Source: Gilliamella sp. wkB108 (GTDB taxonomy: Bacteria > Pseudomonadota > Gammaproteobacteria > Enterobacterales > Orbaceae). Taken from it: DNA of 64,000 nt. The DNA is taken from NCBI RefSeq assembly GCF_001690195.1, contig NZ_LZGM01000015.1, forward strand, positions 100,453 to 164,452, in the 5' to 3' direction. Under the pieces are notes generated by a model. That model was not told the DNA's origin and searched no databases. It saw nothing but the letters and a program-made list of their open reading frames with translations. Below, in pieces: positions 49,671-58,154 of the stretch; within the stretch, counting starts at the first letter, position 1, and each line of letters opens with the position of its first letter. Both the position numbers and the translations under genes were made by a program.

Positions 49671-50372
49671 ATGGAAACAATACTTACAATTTATCATGCT
49701 TTTCTCGGAATGAATTTGAGTGTTTTAAAAGATCCTAGCATATTATGGATCCTTTATATTATGCTATTTATTATTCTTTTATTAGAAAATGGTGTATTGC
49801 CTGCTGCATTTTTACCTGGTGATAGTCTACTATTTTTAACTGGTGTATTTATCAGTGAAGATGTATTTCATTTTGGATTAATCAACCTCGTATTAATTGC
49901 AGGTGCTGCTATTGGTACTTGGTTAGGCTATATACAAGGGTTATGGCTTGGTAACACAAAAATGGTACAGGGGTGGCTAGCTCATTTACCTGCTAGATAT
50001 CATGATAAAGCAAAGATACTTTTCCATAAATATGGCTTACAAGCACTGTTTATTGGTCGTTTTATCGCTTTTGTTCGAACCCTACTGCCAATAATGGCTG
50101 GATTATCTGGCTTACATAGCAAACGTTTTCATATTTTTAACTGGATCAGTGCCACACTCTGGATCTTTTTTATTACCGGATTAGGTTATCTTTTTGGTCT
50201 ATCTCCTCTATTTAAGGCTTATAAAGAACAATTCATGCTGATCCTTATGTTAATTCCGGTCATTTTAATCGGTATCGGTATTGTTGCTTCTTTAATATTA
50301 GTCATAAAACGTGCAATTAATAAAAAGAAGAAAAGCGCTAATCTCAGTAAAAAAGCCTCATCGAATGAATAG
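49671..50372 (+). CDS. DedA family membrane protein, YqjA/YghB-like
   Basis: A 233-residue protein with about five membrane segments. LLENGVLPAAFLPGDSLLFL is the DedA signature and FIGRFIAFVRTLLPIMAGLS the second conserved arginine-rich motif, both close to E. coli YqjA. These proteins help recycle undecaprenyl phosphate or lipids across the membrane and affect division, pH and drug tolerance. The C terminus is lysine/serine rich. A strong terminator follows. Confidence 0.9.
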   Translation: METILTIYHAFLGMNLSVLKDPSILWILYIMLFIILLLENGVLPAAFLPGDSLLFLTGVFISEDVFHFGLINLVLIAGAAIGTWLGYIQGLWLGNTKMVQGWLAHLPARYHDKAKILFHKYGLQALFIGRFIAFVRTLLPIMAGLSGLHSKRFHIFNWISATLWIFFITGLGYLFGLSPLFKAYKEQFMLILMLIPVILIGIGIVASLILVIKRAINKKKKSANLSKKASSNE

Positions 50373-50390
50373 AGCTAATCAATAAAAATT

Positions 50391-50415
50391 TGGCGCCAAA
50401 TGGCGCCATTTTTAT
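50391..50415 (+). terminator. Terminator of the DedA-family gene
   Basis: TGGCGCC, AAA, TGGCGCCA then a T-run. It also lies right beyond the 3' end of rnpB on the other strand. Confidence 0.75.
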
Positions 50416-50419
50416 AATT

Positions 50420-50808
<389 letters not shown>

Positions 50809-50815
50809 GGCAACG

Positions 50816-50843
50816 AGTATAACGTAATGAGCTTTTTTGTCCA
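50816..50843 (-). promoter_or_regulatory. rnpB promoter
   Basis: Minus-strand TGGACA (50838-50843), 16 bases, TATACT (50816-50821); a start 7-8 bp downstream falls on the 5' end of the RNA at about 50808. Confidence 0.75.
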
Positions 50844-51175
50844 GAATTAGATCTTCATTAAAAAATGTATGACCAACACTTAAACAAATTCAATTTTTAG
50901 AAAGGTAGTTATAGCGATACACCACGAGGGGATGATCAGAATTCGAACTTTAAGGTAAAGCCGTGATTTAGCCAGAAGAGAAAATAACAGCTGCTGATTT
51001 CAAGACAACAGAGTGATTAAAATAATCAAACAACCACTGAAAATGAACTTTTACTAAAGAAGAGTTACGGTGAAAATATCGATATTCAAACTCACTAAAT
51101 AATAGACCAACTTTTTTATGCTTTAAGTTATAGTGCATTATTTAAATGCACTATTTCAATCAGAATAACAACGTT
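50844..51175. other. Intergenic region without a gene
   Basis: Apart from a 10-bp inverted repeat ATAGTGCATT / AATGCACTAT (51130-51154), which may end the lipoprotein transcript on the minus strand, I see no feature in these 332 bp. Confidence 0.4.
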
Positions 51176-51538
51176 TTACCATTTCTTTTGTTTACGATTT
51201 TCATCATAATTAAACCAAATCACCGTACCTTTTGTAATTAATACATCAAGCGTCCCTTCTATAATATCATATTGAGTTTCACCGATTAACGGATGACTTG
51301 TTGAACTTTTCTTCGTATATTTATATGTCCACTGTGCTTCATTACTATTAATCACTTTTTTGGAAGTTGGTTCTCCAAATAGTGATAATATTTGAGCTTC
51401 AGTGGTTGAACCTTCTACGATATTATCGATTTTTTCTTTATTTAGCGGTGTACCTTGTTCAACCAAATTTTTTTGAGCGCAAGCGGTTAATATTATTACG
51501 GTACATAATGCGAATAATAATTTAGTGATGTTTTTCAT
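51176..51538 (-). CDS. BamE/SmpA-like lipoprotein
   Basis: A 120-residue lipoprotein. The signal peptide MKNITKLLFALCTVIILTAC ends in the lipobox Cys20. The mature part NIVEGSTTEAQILSLFGEPT has the SmpA/OmlA fold signature (GxTxxQVxxxxGxP), followed by Ser/Thr-rich and aromatic strands. It is not BamE itself, as the usual BamE core motifs are missing; similar accessory lipoproteins are often tied to envelope stress or phages. I start at the ATG at 51538 where the signal peptide begins. Confidence 0.75.
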   Translation of the reverse strand: MKNITKLLFALCTVIILTACAQKNLVEQGTPLNKEKIDNIVEGSTTEAQILSLFGEPTSKKVINSNEAQWTYKYTKKSSTSHPLIGETQYDIIEGTLDVLITKGTVIWFNYDENRKQKKW

Positions 51539-51699
51539 TGAATTACTGCCTACTAATATTGCCAAAAATAATATATCAATAATAGCATATGCTGATTAAC
51601 GTTCAAGATAAACGTAAACAGAAGATAAACTAACTCAAGTCACAGTATCATTATCAATTTGTGTAATATTGAAAAAGGGGAATTTAAACTACTTAAATA

Positions 51700-51735
51700 A
51701 AAAATATGGAAACATTAGTTTCCTTGTGTTTCCAT
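51700..51735 (-). terminator. Terminator of the ner-like gene
   Basis: Minus strand ATGGAAACA / TGTTTCCAT with a 12-nt loop, followed by ATTTTTTATTT. It lies 55 bp beyond the ner-like stop. Confidence 0.7.
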
Positions 51736-51790
51736 TTAATTTCTAGGCGGGGTTTTATAAAGTTTTCTTACAAACAAGTAATAATTAAAA

Positions 51791-52054
51791 TTAACCTTTA
51801 TATTTTCGTATTACACGTTTAATAGGTTGATTGGTTACTGAATCAATATAACGGCTAGGCCAAATTTCAGATGGTTCAACATTCAATGCACTAGCAATAA
51901 TTGCTTCACCTTTAGTCCATGGTCTAACTAATGCATTACTAAGAGTTGATGAGCTCAGACCTGATTGGCGAGATAATTTAGAAAGTGATGTACCTTTCTT
52001 TTTTAGCGCTGCAATAATATCTGCTTGATGCCAGTCATTAGATTTTATTTCCAT
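51791..52054 (-). CDS. Ner/Nlp-family DNA-binding protein
   Basis: An 87-residue helix-turn-helix protein. DWHQADIIAALKKKGTSLSK, SRQSGLSSSTLSNALVRPWT and EPSEIWPSRY match the Ner protein of phage Mu and the chromosomal Nlp (SfsB) regulators. In Mu, Ner represses early transcription. Here it is divergent from a gene with the Mu transposase DNA-binding domain. No transposase or other Mu genes are nearby, so the pair seems domesticated. Confidence 0.88.
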   Translation of the reverse strand: MEIKSNDWHQADIIAALKKKGTSLSKLSRQSGLSSSTLSNALVRPWTKGEAIIASALNVEPSEIWPSRYIDSVTNQPIKRVIRKYKG

Positions 52055-52232
52055 TTTTTATTCCTTCTTAGTTTATAACCTTGTACATCTATGTTATGCT
52101 TTTTCGTTATTGAAACAAGTAAGTCGTTTAATTTAGTTTTCTAACTAATTTCGATATGTTTCTTTTTTATTGTATCAAAGTTTCTTTAATTTCTATAATT
52201 TTTTCTGGTTATTTAAGAGTAGGATAATTAAA

Positions 52233-52589
52233 ATGAAAGAATGGTTCTCATCAAAAGAGCTATTAAGTATTGCAGGGATGCCTTCTACTACGCAAGGCGT
52301 GAACAGAAAAGCAAGAGTTGAAAATTGGTCTTCACGCAAAAGAAATGGTGTACGTGGTAAAGCTCTTGAATATCATATTGATAGTTTACCTGTGGAAGTT
52401 AAAAAAGCACTATATCTAGAAGAAGAAAGTGCAACTTATGTTGTTTCACCAATAGAACCGTTACAACTCTGGATGACAGCATTTGAACAGTTAACTACTG
52501 AAGAACAATCGATAGTTGCATCATGGTTAATGCGTAACGGAATTAAAGATTTTATTACTTTTATTGATAAACATAAAAAAGATAATTAG
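52233..52589 (+). CDS. Small protein with the Mu transposase/repressor DNA-binding domain
   Basis: A 118-residue protein. MKEWFSSKELLSIAGMPSTT, QGVNRKARVENWSSRKR and ALEYHIDSLPVEVKKAL match the N-terminal winged-helix domain shared by MuA transposase and the Mu c repressor. The remaining 45 residues are a helical tail without a catalytic DDE domain, so it cannot transpose DNA. It likely binds DNA as a regulator. The ATG at 52233 follows AGTAGGATAATTAA; an upstream 21-residue hydrophobic extension is not used. Confidence 0.82.
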   Translation: MKEWFSSKELLSIAGMPSTTQGVNRKARVENWSSRKRNGVRGKALEYHIDSLPVEVKKALYLEEESATYVVSPIEPLQLWMTAFEQLTTEEQSIVASWLMRNGIKDFITFIDKHKKDN

Positions 52590-52652
52590 TGTTATTGTAT
52601 AAGCTGCGATATACTTTAACGCTATTAAAATTTTGTTGCTACGGAAGAACGA

Positions 52653-53201
52653 ATGGAAAGTCAGTACCAATTAACAAATAGTAAAGAAATTATTGCTTAT
52701 TTAGTTCAACAATTCCCAAACTGTTTTACTCTTGAAGGGGAAGCCAAACCGTTAAAGATTGGTATTTTTCAAGATATTTTATCTCGTTTAGAAAATAGTG
52801 AAGTATTAAGTAAAACTAAACTTCGAGTCGCTTTACGTGCTTATACGATGAGTTGGCGTTATCTATATAGTATAAAAGAAGGATCTCATCGTGTTGATCT
52901 GGATGGGAACCCTAATGAAGTAATTAGTAAAGAGCAAATGGAATATGCTCAACAACAGCTTAAACAAAGTAAGGAAAAGGCGAAAGAGCGCTCTAAAGAA
53001 CGAGCAAAAGAGCGACATAAAAAAACACGCCCGCCATTTAAAAAAGCACGAACTTTACAAATTGGCGACTTCATTAAAGTAAAACTAGGCAATAAATTGT
53101 TAAAAGTACAAATTATCAACATTGAAAAAGAACACATAAAAGTAAAAGTTGGCTCCGGTATGGAATTAACTGTTAAACCTGAGCATATCATTACTAAATA
53201 G
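52653..53201 (+). CDS. proQ: RNA chaperone ProQ
   Basis: A 182-residue FinO/ProQ-domain RNA-binding protein that stabilises small RNAs and mRNA 3' ends. LTNSKEIIAYLVQQFPNCFT, GEAKPLKIGIFQDILSRLEN and LRVALRAYTMSWRYLYSIKE form the FinO domain (about 1-115). A lysine/arginine-rich linker follows, and the C-terminal Tudor-like domain ends KVGSGMELTVKPEHI. It precedes prc by 9 bp, as in E. coli. It could act with small RNAs such as the candidate at 25620. Confidence 0.96.
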   Translation: MESQYQLTNSKEIIAYLVQQFPNCFTLEGEAKPLKIGIFQDILSRLENSEVLSKTKLRVALRAYTMSWRYLYSIKEGSHRVDLDGNPNEVISKEQMEYAQQQLKQSKEKAKERSKERAKERHKKTRPPFKKARTLQIGDFIKVKLGNKLLKVQIINIEKEHIKVKVGSGMELTVKPEHIITK

Positions 53202-53210
53202 AGGGTTTGA

Positions 53211-55298
53211 ATGAATAAATTACTGAAAGGTATTATTAGATTAAGCCTTGTATTGTGTATTATTAGTCAAAGCGCTCAAGCAAAAGAGTCTGTTAAAGAA
53301 ACATTACCAGTATTAAAACAAGATGAAGTTCATCAAGTTGTTGCTAGACGTGTAACTAATTATTTTACGCAATCACATTACCGCAATTTTGCATTAGATG
53401 GCGCATTCTCTGCTAAAATCTTTGATCGTTATTTTAAATTACTCGACGGTAACAAAAGTTTATTTATCCAGAGTGATGTTGATAAGTTTCGTGATCGGCA
53501 AGAGTTATTAGGTCAAGAGTTATTCGATGGTAACCTAAGAACAGCATATGATATCTACAACCTTTCATTGCAAAAACGATACGATCGTTATAAGTACGCG
53601 CTAGCAATACTACAGCGCCCAATGGATTTTTCAGCTAATGATGAAATCGATTTTAAACGTGATGACATTGCGTGGCCGACAACAGAAAAAGAGCTTGATG
53701 AATATTGGGATAAACGTGTCAAATACGATGAACTTAGTTTAGCGCTATCAGGAAAAAATGAAACAGAGATTCGAGAAGCACTAACTAAACGTTATAATCG
53801 TGTTTTGAAAACATTGATACAATCCAATAACGAAGATGCTTTTCAAATTTTCATGAATGCTTTTGCTCGTGAAATTGATCCTCACACCAGTTATTTAGCT
53901 CCACGTAAAAAACGTGATTTTGATTCTGAAATGAGCTTATCATTTGAAGGTATTGGTGCAACATTAAGCCAGCAAGATGATTATACGGTGATCATGTCCT
54001 TCGTCACTGGTGGACCGGCTGAAAAAAGTAAATTACTTTCTGTCGGCGATAAAATCATTGGCGTAGGGCAAAGTAATACACCTATAGAAGATGTTATTGG
54101 TTGGCGCTTAGATGATATTGTCGACAAAATTCGTGGTCCTAAAGGAACGGTGGTCAAATTAGAAATTTTGCCGGCTGGTAATAAAAGCAAATCAAAAATT
54201 ATTGAAATAACTCGCGATAAAATTCATTTTGAAGATCGGGAAGCCAAATTAAAGATAGTCGACAACGAACGGGGTAAAGTCGGTGTTCTTGAAATACCTA
54301 GTTTTTATATGGGATTAACTGAAAAAGTTAGTGAGTTACTCAAAAAAGCGAATAAAGAAAATTTACAAGGTATTATCGTTGACTTACGTGATAATGGTGG
54401 TGGTTCACTAGCCGAAGTTATTGCATTAACAGGACTATTTATAGATACAGGGCCGGTAGTCCAAGTCCGTGACAATTTACAAAAGATCAGCATATATGAT
54501 GATAAAAATAGTGGTATTGAATATACCGGTCCAATGGTTGTAATGATAAACCGTTATAGCGCATCTGCTTCAGAGATATTCTCAGCTGCTATGCAAGATT
54601 ATGGTCGAGCGGTCATTGTTGGCGAAACCACTTATGGCAAAGGAACTGTGCAAACATCACGTAACATCTCCTATCCGGTGGACGCAAAATTACATCCTAA
54701 ATGGCCAGAGTTAGGTGGTGTTCAATATACTGTGCAGAAGTTTTATCGTATCAATGGTGGTAGTACTCAACTTAAAGGGGTTGAACCTGATATTGAAATG
54801 AGTAAAACGCAATATGTTGATGAAACAGGTGAACGATTCTTAGATAATGCTATGCCATGGGATAAAATTCCTTCAGCTGATTATTTAACTGTTGCGAATA
54901 TAACGCCACTATTAAAGGAATTAAAATCACAACATTTACAAAGGATCGCCAAAAATCCTGAGTTTATTTACATAGATGAAGACATTAAACAGTTTAATGA
55001 TAAAAAAGATAAGCAATATATTGTCTCTCTTAATAAAAAGAAACGAGAAGCGGAACAAAAAAGTAATGATGATCGTGACTTGAAAAGAATGAATGAACGT
55101 TTAGACCGAGCTGGTTTACCACGTATTGCAAAATTGGACGATTTACCTAAAGATTACAAACAACCTGATGCTTATTTAGATGAGGCTGTTGAGATCTTGC
55201 TCGATCTTACACCAAAGTATCCAAAGATTGAAATTAGTAGTGCAAATAAAAAAATTATATCATTTGATTTGTCAGTGGAAGATGACACAGATGATTAA
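53211..55298 (+). CDS. prc: Tail-specific periplasmic protease Prc (Tsp)
   Basis: A 695-residue S41 protease degrading periplasmic proteins with nonpolar C termini, including peptidoglycan hydrolase MepS in E. coli. A signal peptide covers about residues 1-24. The PDZ domain is at about 240-320 (MSFVTGGPAEKSKLLSVGDK). The catalytic Ser is in YSASASEIFSAAMQDYGRA and the Lys in GETTYGKGTVQTSRN. The C-terminal DUF3340 region follows. proQ-prc is a conserved operon, and a small CydH-like gene comes next. Confidence 0.97.
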   Translation: MNKLLKGIIRLSLVLCIISQSAQAKESVKETLPVLKQDEVHQVVARRVTNYFTQSHYRNFALDGAFSAKIFDRYFKLLDGNKSLFIQSDVDKFRDRQELLGQELFDGNLRTAYDIYNLSLQKRYDRYKYALAILQRPMDFSANDEIDFKRDDIAWPTTEKELDEYWDKRVKYDELSLALSGKNETEIREALTKRYNRVLKTLIQSNNEDAFQIFMNAFAREIDPHTSYLAPRKKRDFDSEMSLSFEGIGATLSQQDDYTVIMSFVTGGPAEKSKLLSVGDKIIGVGQSNTPIEDVIGWRLDDIVDKIRGPKGTVVKLEILPAGNKSKSKIIEITRDKIHFEDREAKLKIVDNERGKVGVLEIPSFYMGLTEKVSELLKKANKENLQGIIVDLRDNGGGSLAEVIALTGLFIDTGPVVQVRDNLQKISIYDDKNSGIEYTGPMVVMINRYSASASEIFSAAMQDYGRAVIVGETTYGKGTVQTSRNISYPVDAKLHPKWPELGGVQYTVQKFYRINGGSTQLKGVEPDIEMSKTQYVDETGERFLDNAMPWDKIPSADYLTVANITPLLKELKSQHLQRIAKNPEFIYIDEDIKQFNDKKDKQYIVSLNKKKREAEQKSNDDRDLKRMNERLDRAGLPRIAKLDDLPKDYKQPDAYLDEAVEILLDLTPKYPKIEISSANKKIISFDLSVEDDTDD

Positions 55299-55328
55299 GT
55301 GTAAAACTAATCAGACGGAGGTAAATGT

Positions 55329-55418
55329 ATGGGATCAGATCTAAAATATGCATTAATTACAGTAGTTGCCATATTAGCAATATTAGCCACCTTTGGTGCT
55401 ATTGTTGTGATGAATTAA
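55329..55418 (+). CDS. cydH: 29-residue membrane protein, CydH/YnhF-like
   Basis: MGSDLKYALITVVAILAILA followed by TFGAIVVMN. From memory, E. coli YnhF starts MSTDLKFSLVTT; the xDLKxxLxT start, single helix and 29-residue length agree. YnhF, renamed CydH (also CydY), is the fourth subunit of E. coli cytochrome bd-I and caps an oxygen channel in CydA. A good GGAGGTAAATGT ribosome binding site precedes the ATG. It lies 30 bp after prc, far from cydABX. Such short similarity is suggestive, not proof. Confidence 0.72.
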   Translation: MGSDLKYALITVVAILAILATFGAIVVMN

Positions 55419-55456
55419 AAAGACTTGATTAATTGTCTTAGGATCATTATAGTATG

Positions 55457-55481
55457 CAACCTACTTCAAAACAGTAGGTTG
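55457..55481. repeat. Inverted repeat before tRNA-Ser
   Basis: CAACCTACT, 7-nt loop, AGTAGGTTG, ending the prc-cydH region. No T-run; possibly a weak terminator or processing signal. Confidence 0.4.
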
Positions 55482-55492
55482 TAAAAGTCAAA

Positions 55493-55580
55493 GGTGAGGT
55501 GTCCGAGTGGTTGAAGGAGCACGCCTGGAAAGTGTGTATACGGCAACGTATCAAGGGTTCGAATCCCTTCCTCACCGCCA
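55493..55580 (+). tRNA. tRNA-Ser (anticodon GGA)
   Basis: 88 nt including an encoded CCA. Acceptor stem GGTGAGG / CCTCACC, anticodon stem CACGC / GTGTG with loop CTGGAAA (anticodon GGA, reading UCC/UCU), long variable arm TATACGGCAACGTATCA as expected of a class II tRNA, and T-loop GGTTCGAATCC. The phage-like element begins just after it, which makes it a plausible integration site. Confidence 0.97.
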
Positions 55581-55885
55581 TTACTTTATTCAATTGATAA
55601 CTTGTTGTCCTCATCCTTTTTAATCTTATTACCAATCTCATCAACTATCAGGCAATATACTTTATTGATATCATTTTTTAATTTAATGGTTGGCAATATA
55701 AAAAAATATGAAAGACAGATTATTTTAAATCAACAACTCTTAAATGGCTTTAGTTGTTGAATGTAATTGTTATTAATTGGGTATAGTTAAAATTGAATCA
55801 AATCAACTTTTCCATAAAAGATTATGCTACAACTAGATCGTAATTATAAATAGCGTGATATTCCATTTATCAGCACTATCTTTTT
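55581..55885. other. Non-coding left border of the phage-like element
   Basis: 305 bp after tRNA-Ser with no gene, and no integrase. An inverted repeat CAACAACT / AGTTGTTG lies at 55731-55759. If the element integrated at the tRNA, attL would be at the tRNA 3' end; the matching attR is outside the window. Confidence 0.45.
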
Positions 55886-56131
55886 TTAAATAGCTTTTTC
55901 ATAAGCCTCACAAAATTGGGCTAGAGACATATTACGAAAACCCCTTACCTTGACCCTATCTTTAACTAATTTTTCTGCTATATCATAAAGTGACTCTTTG
56001 ATCTCATCACTTGCTTCATAATCTAAATAGGACAACTCTTTCAATAACGTCGATTGGATCTTTTCTACTTCAATTTGTCGCTTTTGATCGTTATCAGCAT
56101 TTTGCATAAATTGCATATATGACATAATCAT
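55886..56131 (-). CDS. Hypothetical protein, second gene of the pL operon
   Basis: 81 residues, charged and helical (QRQIEVEKIQSTLLKELSYL-type sequence), no domain recognised. A GAGGTAAG ribosome binding site precedes the ATG. It starts 3 bp after the upstream 54-residue gene, and both lie downstream of the repressor-controlled leftward promoter at 56490. In lambdoid phages this operon carries regulatory, recombination and integration genes; none of these is recognised. Confidence 0.65.
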   Translation of the reverse strand: MIMSYMQFMQNADNDQKRQIEVEKIQSTLLKELSYLDYEASDEIKESLYDIAEKLVKDRVKVRGFRNMSLAQFCEAYEKAI

Positions 56132-56134
56132 AAC

Positions 56135-56299
56135 TTACCTCGTCGCAATTTGTAACATCCATTGAAATAGCCCGAAATAACCAAAGACAATTAAAATACG
56201 GGTACAAAAAATAGCGAATATAATCTCACCTTCAGTTAATTTATAGTCCTTGTGAAATCTGTCTTTAATTTTTACATTAATAAAATCTCGGTTAGTCAT
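56135..56299 (-). CDS. Hypothetical small membrane protein, first gene of the pL operon
   Basis: 54 residues. The first half is charged (MTNRDFINVKIKDRFHKDYK), and the second half forms one membrane segment (IIFAIFCTRILIVFGYFGLF). A GAGGTAACT ribosome binding site fixes the ATG at 56299; a 22-residue upstream extension has none. It is the first gene after the leftward promoter. I recognise no family. A phage superinfection-exclusion or lysogeny protein is possible but only a guess from position. Confidence 0.6.
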   Translation of the reverse strand: MTNRDFINVKIKDRFHKDYKLTEGEIIFAIFCTRILIVFGYFGLFQWMLQIATR

Positions 56300-56489
56300 A
56301 GTTACCTCAAAAAATGCATCTACAGAATATGTCACTGTCAAAGTAGTAAGACGCTTAAATGTCAATGTGATAGCCCTTTAAATATTTATTTTTATAACTT
56401 CTTTCCTTAGTGCTTATTTGCTCTATTTATTATTGGAGCTGTATATTTATTTAGTGTTTACTGTATCGTTATCTTTATTTAATACAGTA

Positions 56490-56518
56490 AGTTTAGTAAA
56501 TAATTAACTAAAAGTAAA
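56490..56518 (-). promoter_or_regulatory. pL-like promoter with operator
   Basis: Minus strand TTTACT (56513-56518), 17 bases, TAAACT (56490-56495). The -10 is the same as that of pR at 57534. The spacer carries TTTAGT and ACTAAA half-sites like those of the central operators. It faces the two small leftward genes. Confidence 0.55.
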
Positions 56519-56683
56519 GTTATAATTTATAAAAAACTAAACTTATTTTTAAGGAAAGGATGTTTATTTAATAAAATAAATCTTTTAGAATTGATTCTTT
56601 ATAACAATTGATTTTGATTTAGGCAGGTGTTGTTTTATGTGAACAGAGTGTTTTATATATAAAAAGTCTTAAAATTAAAGAAA

Positions 56684-56700
56684 AGCCATAAAAATGGCTC
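56684..56700 (-). terminator. Terminator of the repressor gene
   Basis: AGCCAT, AAAA, ATGGCT; on the minus strand TTTCTTT follows. It lies 75 bp after the repressor stop. A T-rich run follows on the plus strand as well. Confidence 0.55.
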
Positions 56701-56774
56701 TATTTTTTGTCAACAACTAATGATATTAAATTATGACAAGGTCATTATTTTATCATTGCGTATTTATTGTTTAA

Positions 56775-57446
56775 TTAATCCAATATTGATGATTGCCACC
56801 AAACTCGTCCCAACACGGTTATTGCATCTTGAGGTACAATTTCATCATCATACCCGGGATTATAACTTCTAATTTTTATTTGATTACCTGGTAACTTTTC
56901 TAAAATCTTTATTCGTAATAATCCATCATGATTAATTGCGTAGATTTTCCCGTCACGGATATTGGTATCGGCTTGATCTATTCCCACAGTTGAACCGTCT
57001 CTAAATACTGGCTCCATACTATCACCATAGACCGTTAGACATACTGCACAATCTTTATCTATCCCATATTTACGCATAGTAGATTTAGATAGTCGTAATT
57101 TGTAGCCGTTATAATCTTCGATATCATCAGCAAAACCATCACCTGCTGATAACCGAACATCCTTATAAAAAGGTATTTCAATTTCATCATTATCAAGTGG
57201 TGTTTTGCTATCCCATTCATCAATATTGCCTAGCATTGTGGCATTTGATCCATTACTTTCTGTATCCAGATAATAGAAAGGCATACCATAGTCATGCTCT
57301 AAACGACGCGCAGACTTTTCACCGAACGAAGCTTTACCATTCATTAACTGAGAGATATAACTTTTTTCCTTCTGTGGTACTGTTTTACCAGAAAACCATT
57401 GTCGTAGATTTCTTGCTCTGATTTCTTTTAATGCGTCTTTATTCAT
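56775..57446 (-). CDS. Phage CI-type repressor with active S24 peptidase
   Basis: A 223-residue repressor. An N-terminal DNA-binding domain covers about residues 1-60 (KSYISQLMNGKASFGEKSAR). The C-terminal S24 domain has the catalytic Ser143 in YGDSMEPVFRDGS and Lys180 in LLRIK. A101-G102 (LSAGDG) is a plausible self-cleavage site, so RecA-stimulated inactivation during the SOS response is expected. Unlike the orphan regulator at 24516, its active site is complete. Divergent from the Cro-like gene with operators between them. Confidence 0.92.
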   Translation of the reverse strand: MNKDALKEIRARNLRQWFSGKTVPQKEKSYISQLMNGKASFGEKSARRLEHDYGMPFYYLDTESNGSNATMLGNIDEWDSKTPLDNDEIEIPFYKDVRLSAGDGFADDIEDYNGYKLRLSKSTMRKYGIDKDCAVCLTVYGDSMEPVFRDGSTVGIDQADTNIRDGKIYAINHDGLLRIKILEKLPGNQIKIRSYNPGYDDEIVPQDAITVLGRVWWQSSILD

Positions 57447-57467
57447 ACTGGCTCCTATTTTTTTCCT

Positions 57468-57539
57468 ATTCTATTTAGTAATTACTAAACAAGCAAAAAG
57501 TAAACTTTACTTGACTAATTGTTTATTAAACACTAAACT
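57468..57539. promoter_or_regulatory. Lambda-like switch region: pRM, pR and three operators
   Basis: Leftward pRM: TTGCTT (57491-57496), 17 bases, TAGAAT (57468-57473); its spacer is the palindrome TTTAGTAATTACTAAA (57474-57489). Rightward pR: TTGACT (57511-57516), 17 bases, TAAACT (57534-57539). AAGTAAACTTTACTT (57498-57512) overlaps the pR -35, and GTTTATTAAACACTAAAC (57521-57538) fills its spacer. The layout predicts that repressor and Cro compete for these sites. Confidence 0.75.
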
Positions 57540-57573
57540 TAAGTTAATTTTTAACTAAATATGAGAGTGGATA

Positions 57574-57786
57574 ATGGATCTCTTAAGTTATTTAGAGCAA
57601 CTTCCTAAAGGTGGAAAAACAGAATTTTCCAAAAAAATTGATGTCACCAAACCATTCCTACGCAATATGGCTATTGGAAAAGCGAAGATACCTATTTACA
57701 TAGCAAAGCGAATTGAGAAACAAACTTTTGGCAAGGTGAGTAAAACCGAATTACGGCCTGATGTATGGGATTGTGATGCTAATTAA
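57574..57786 (+). CDS. Cro/YdaS-like DNA-binding protein
   Basis: A 70-residue helix-turn-helix protein. MDLLSYLEQLPKGGKTEFSK, KIDVTKPFLRNMAIGKAKIP and KTELRPDVWD match the YdaS/Cro family. As first gene rightward from pR and facing the repressor, it should be the Cro equivalent that favours the lytic state. Confidence 0.82.
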   Translation: MDLLSYLEQLPKGGKTEFSKKIDVTKPFLRNMAIGKAKIPIYIAKRIEKQTFGKVSKTELRPDVWDCDAN

Positions 57787-57896
57787 ATACTAAACTAATT
57801 CTTTACTTAATGCCTTCGGTTTGCAGATCGCAAAGTGAAAAATAATAAATAATCAATGTGGTATAAAACACAACAAGATAAATCAGTGAGGTAACT

Positions 57897-58154
57897 ATGC
57901 AAATATTTAATCCCAGAACACAACGAGAAAGAGTTATAGCAATTTGTTGTGATGGTCAATACCGAACTCTAGAAGGAATACAAAAAGAAATTAAAGTTAG
58001 ATTTAATCAGTTTGATAGCACACCAGCAATCAGTGCGAGGTTGAGAGAAAAAAGTCAAATTTTTCAGTTTGGATATATAAAAGATAAATATCGAACGGTT
58101 GATCCTAAGACTAAAAAGGCTTGTTATCACTACACATTAAAGAAGATCTACTAA
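57897..58154 (+). CDS. Hypothetical phage early protein, possible winged helix
   Basis: 85 residues: RTQRERVIAICCDGQYRTLE, IQKEIKVRFNQFDSTPAISA, RLREKSQIF. The order of helices resembles small winged-helix proteins common next to phage replication genes. GTGAGGTAACT precedes the ATG. Its stop overlaps the next start by one base, so the two are translationally coupled. Confidence 0.65.
   Translation: MQIFNPRTQRERVIAICCDGQYRTLEGIQKEIKVRFNQFDSTPAISARLREKSQIFQFGYIKDKYRTVDPKTKKACYHYTLKKIY

Noticed and set aside
51176..51538. True BamE of the outer membrane assembly complex
   Set aside because: Only the general SmpA/OmlA pattern is seen; length and tail differ from BamE, so only BamE-like is claimed.
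55447..55644. 65-residue minus-strand frame
   Set aside because: It crosses tRNA-Ser on the opposite strand.
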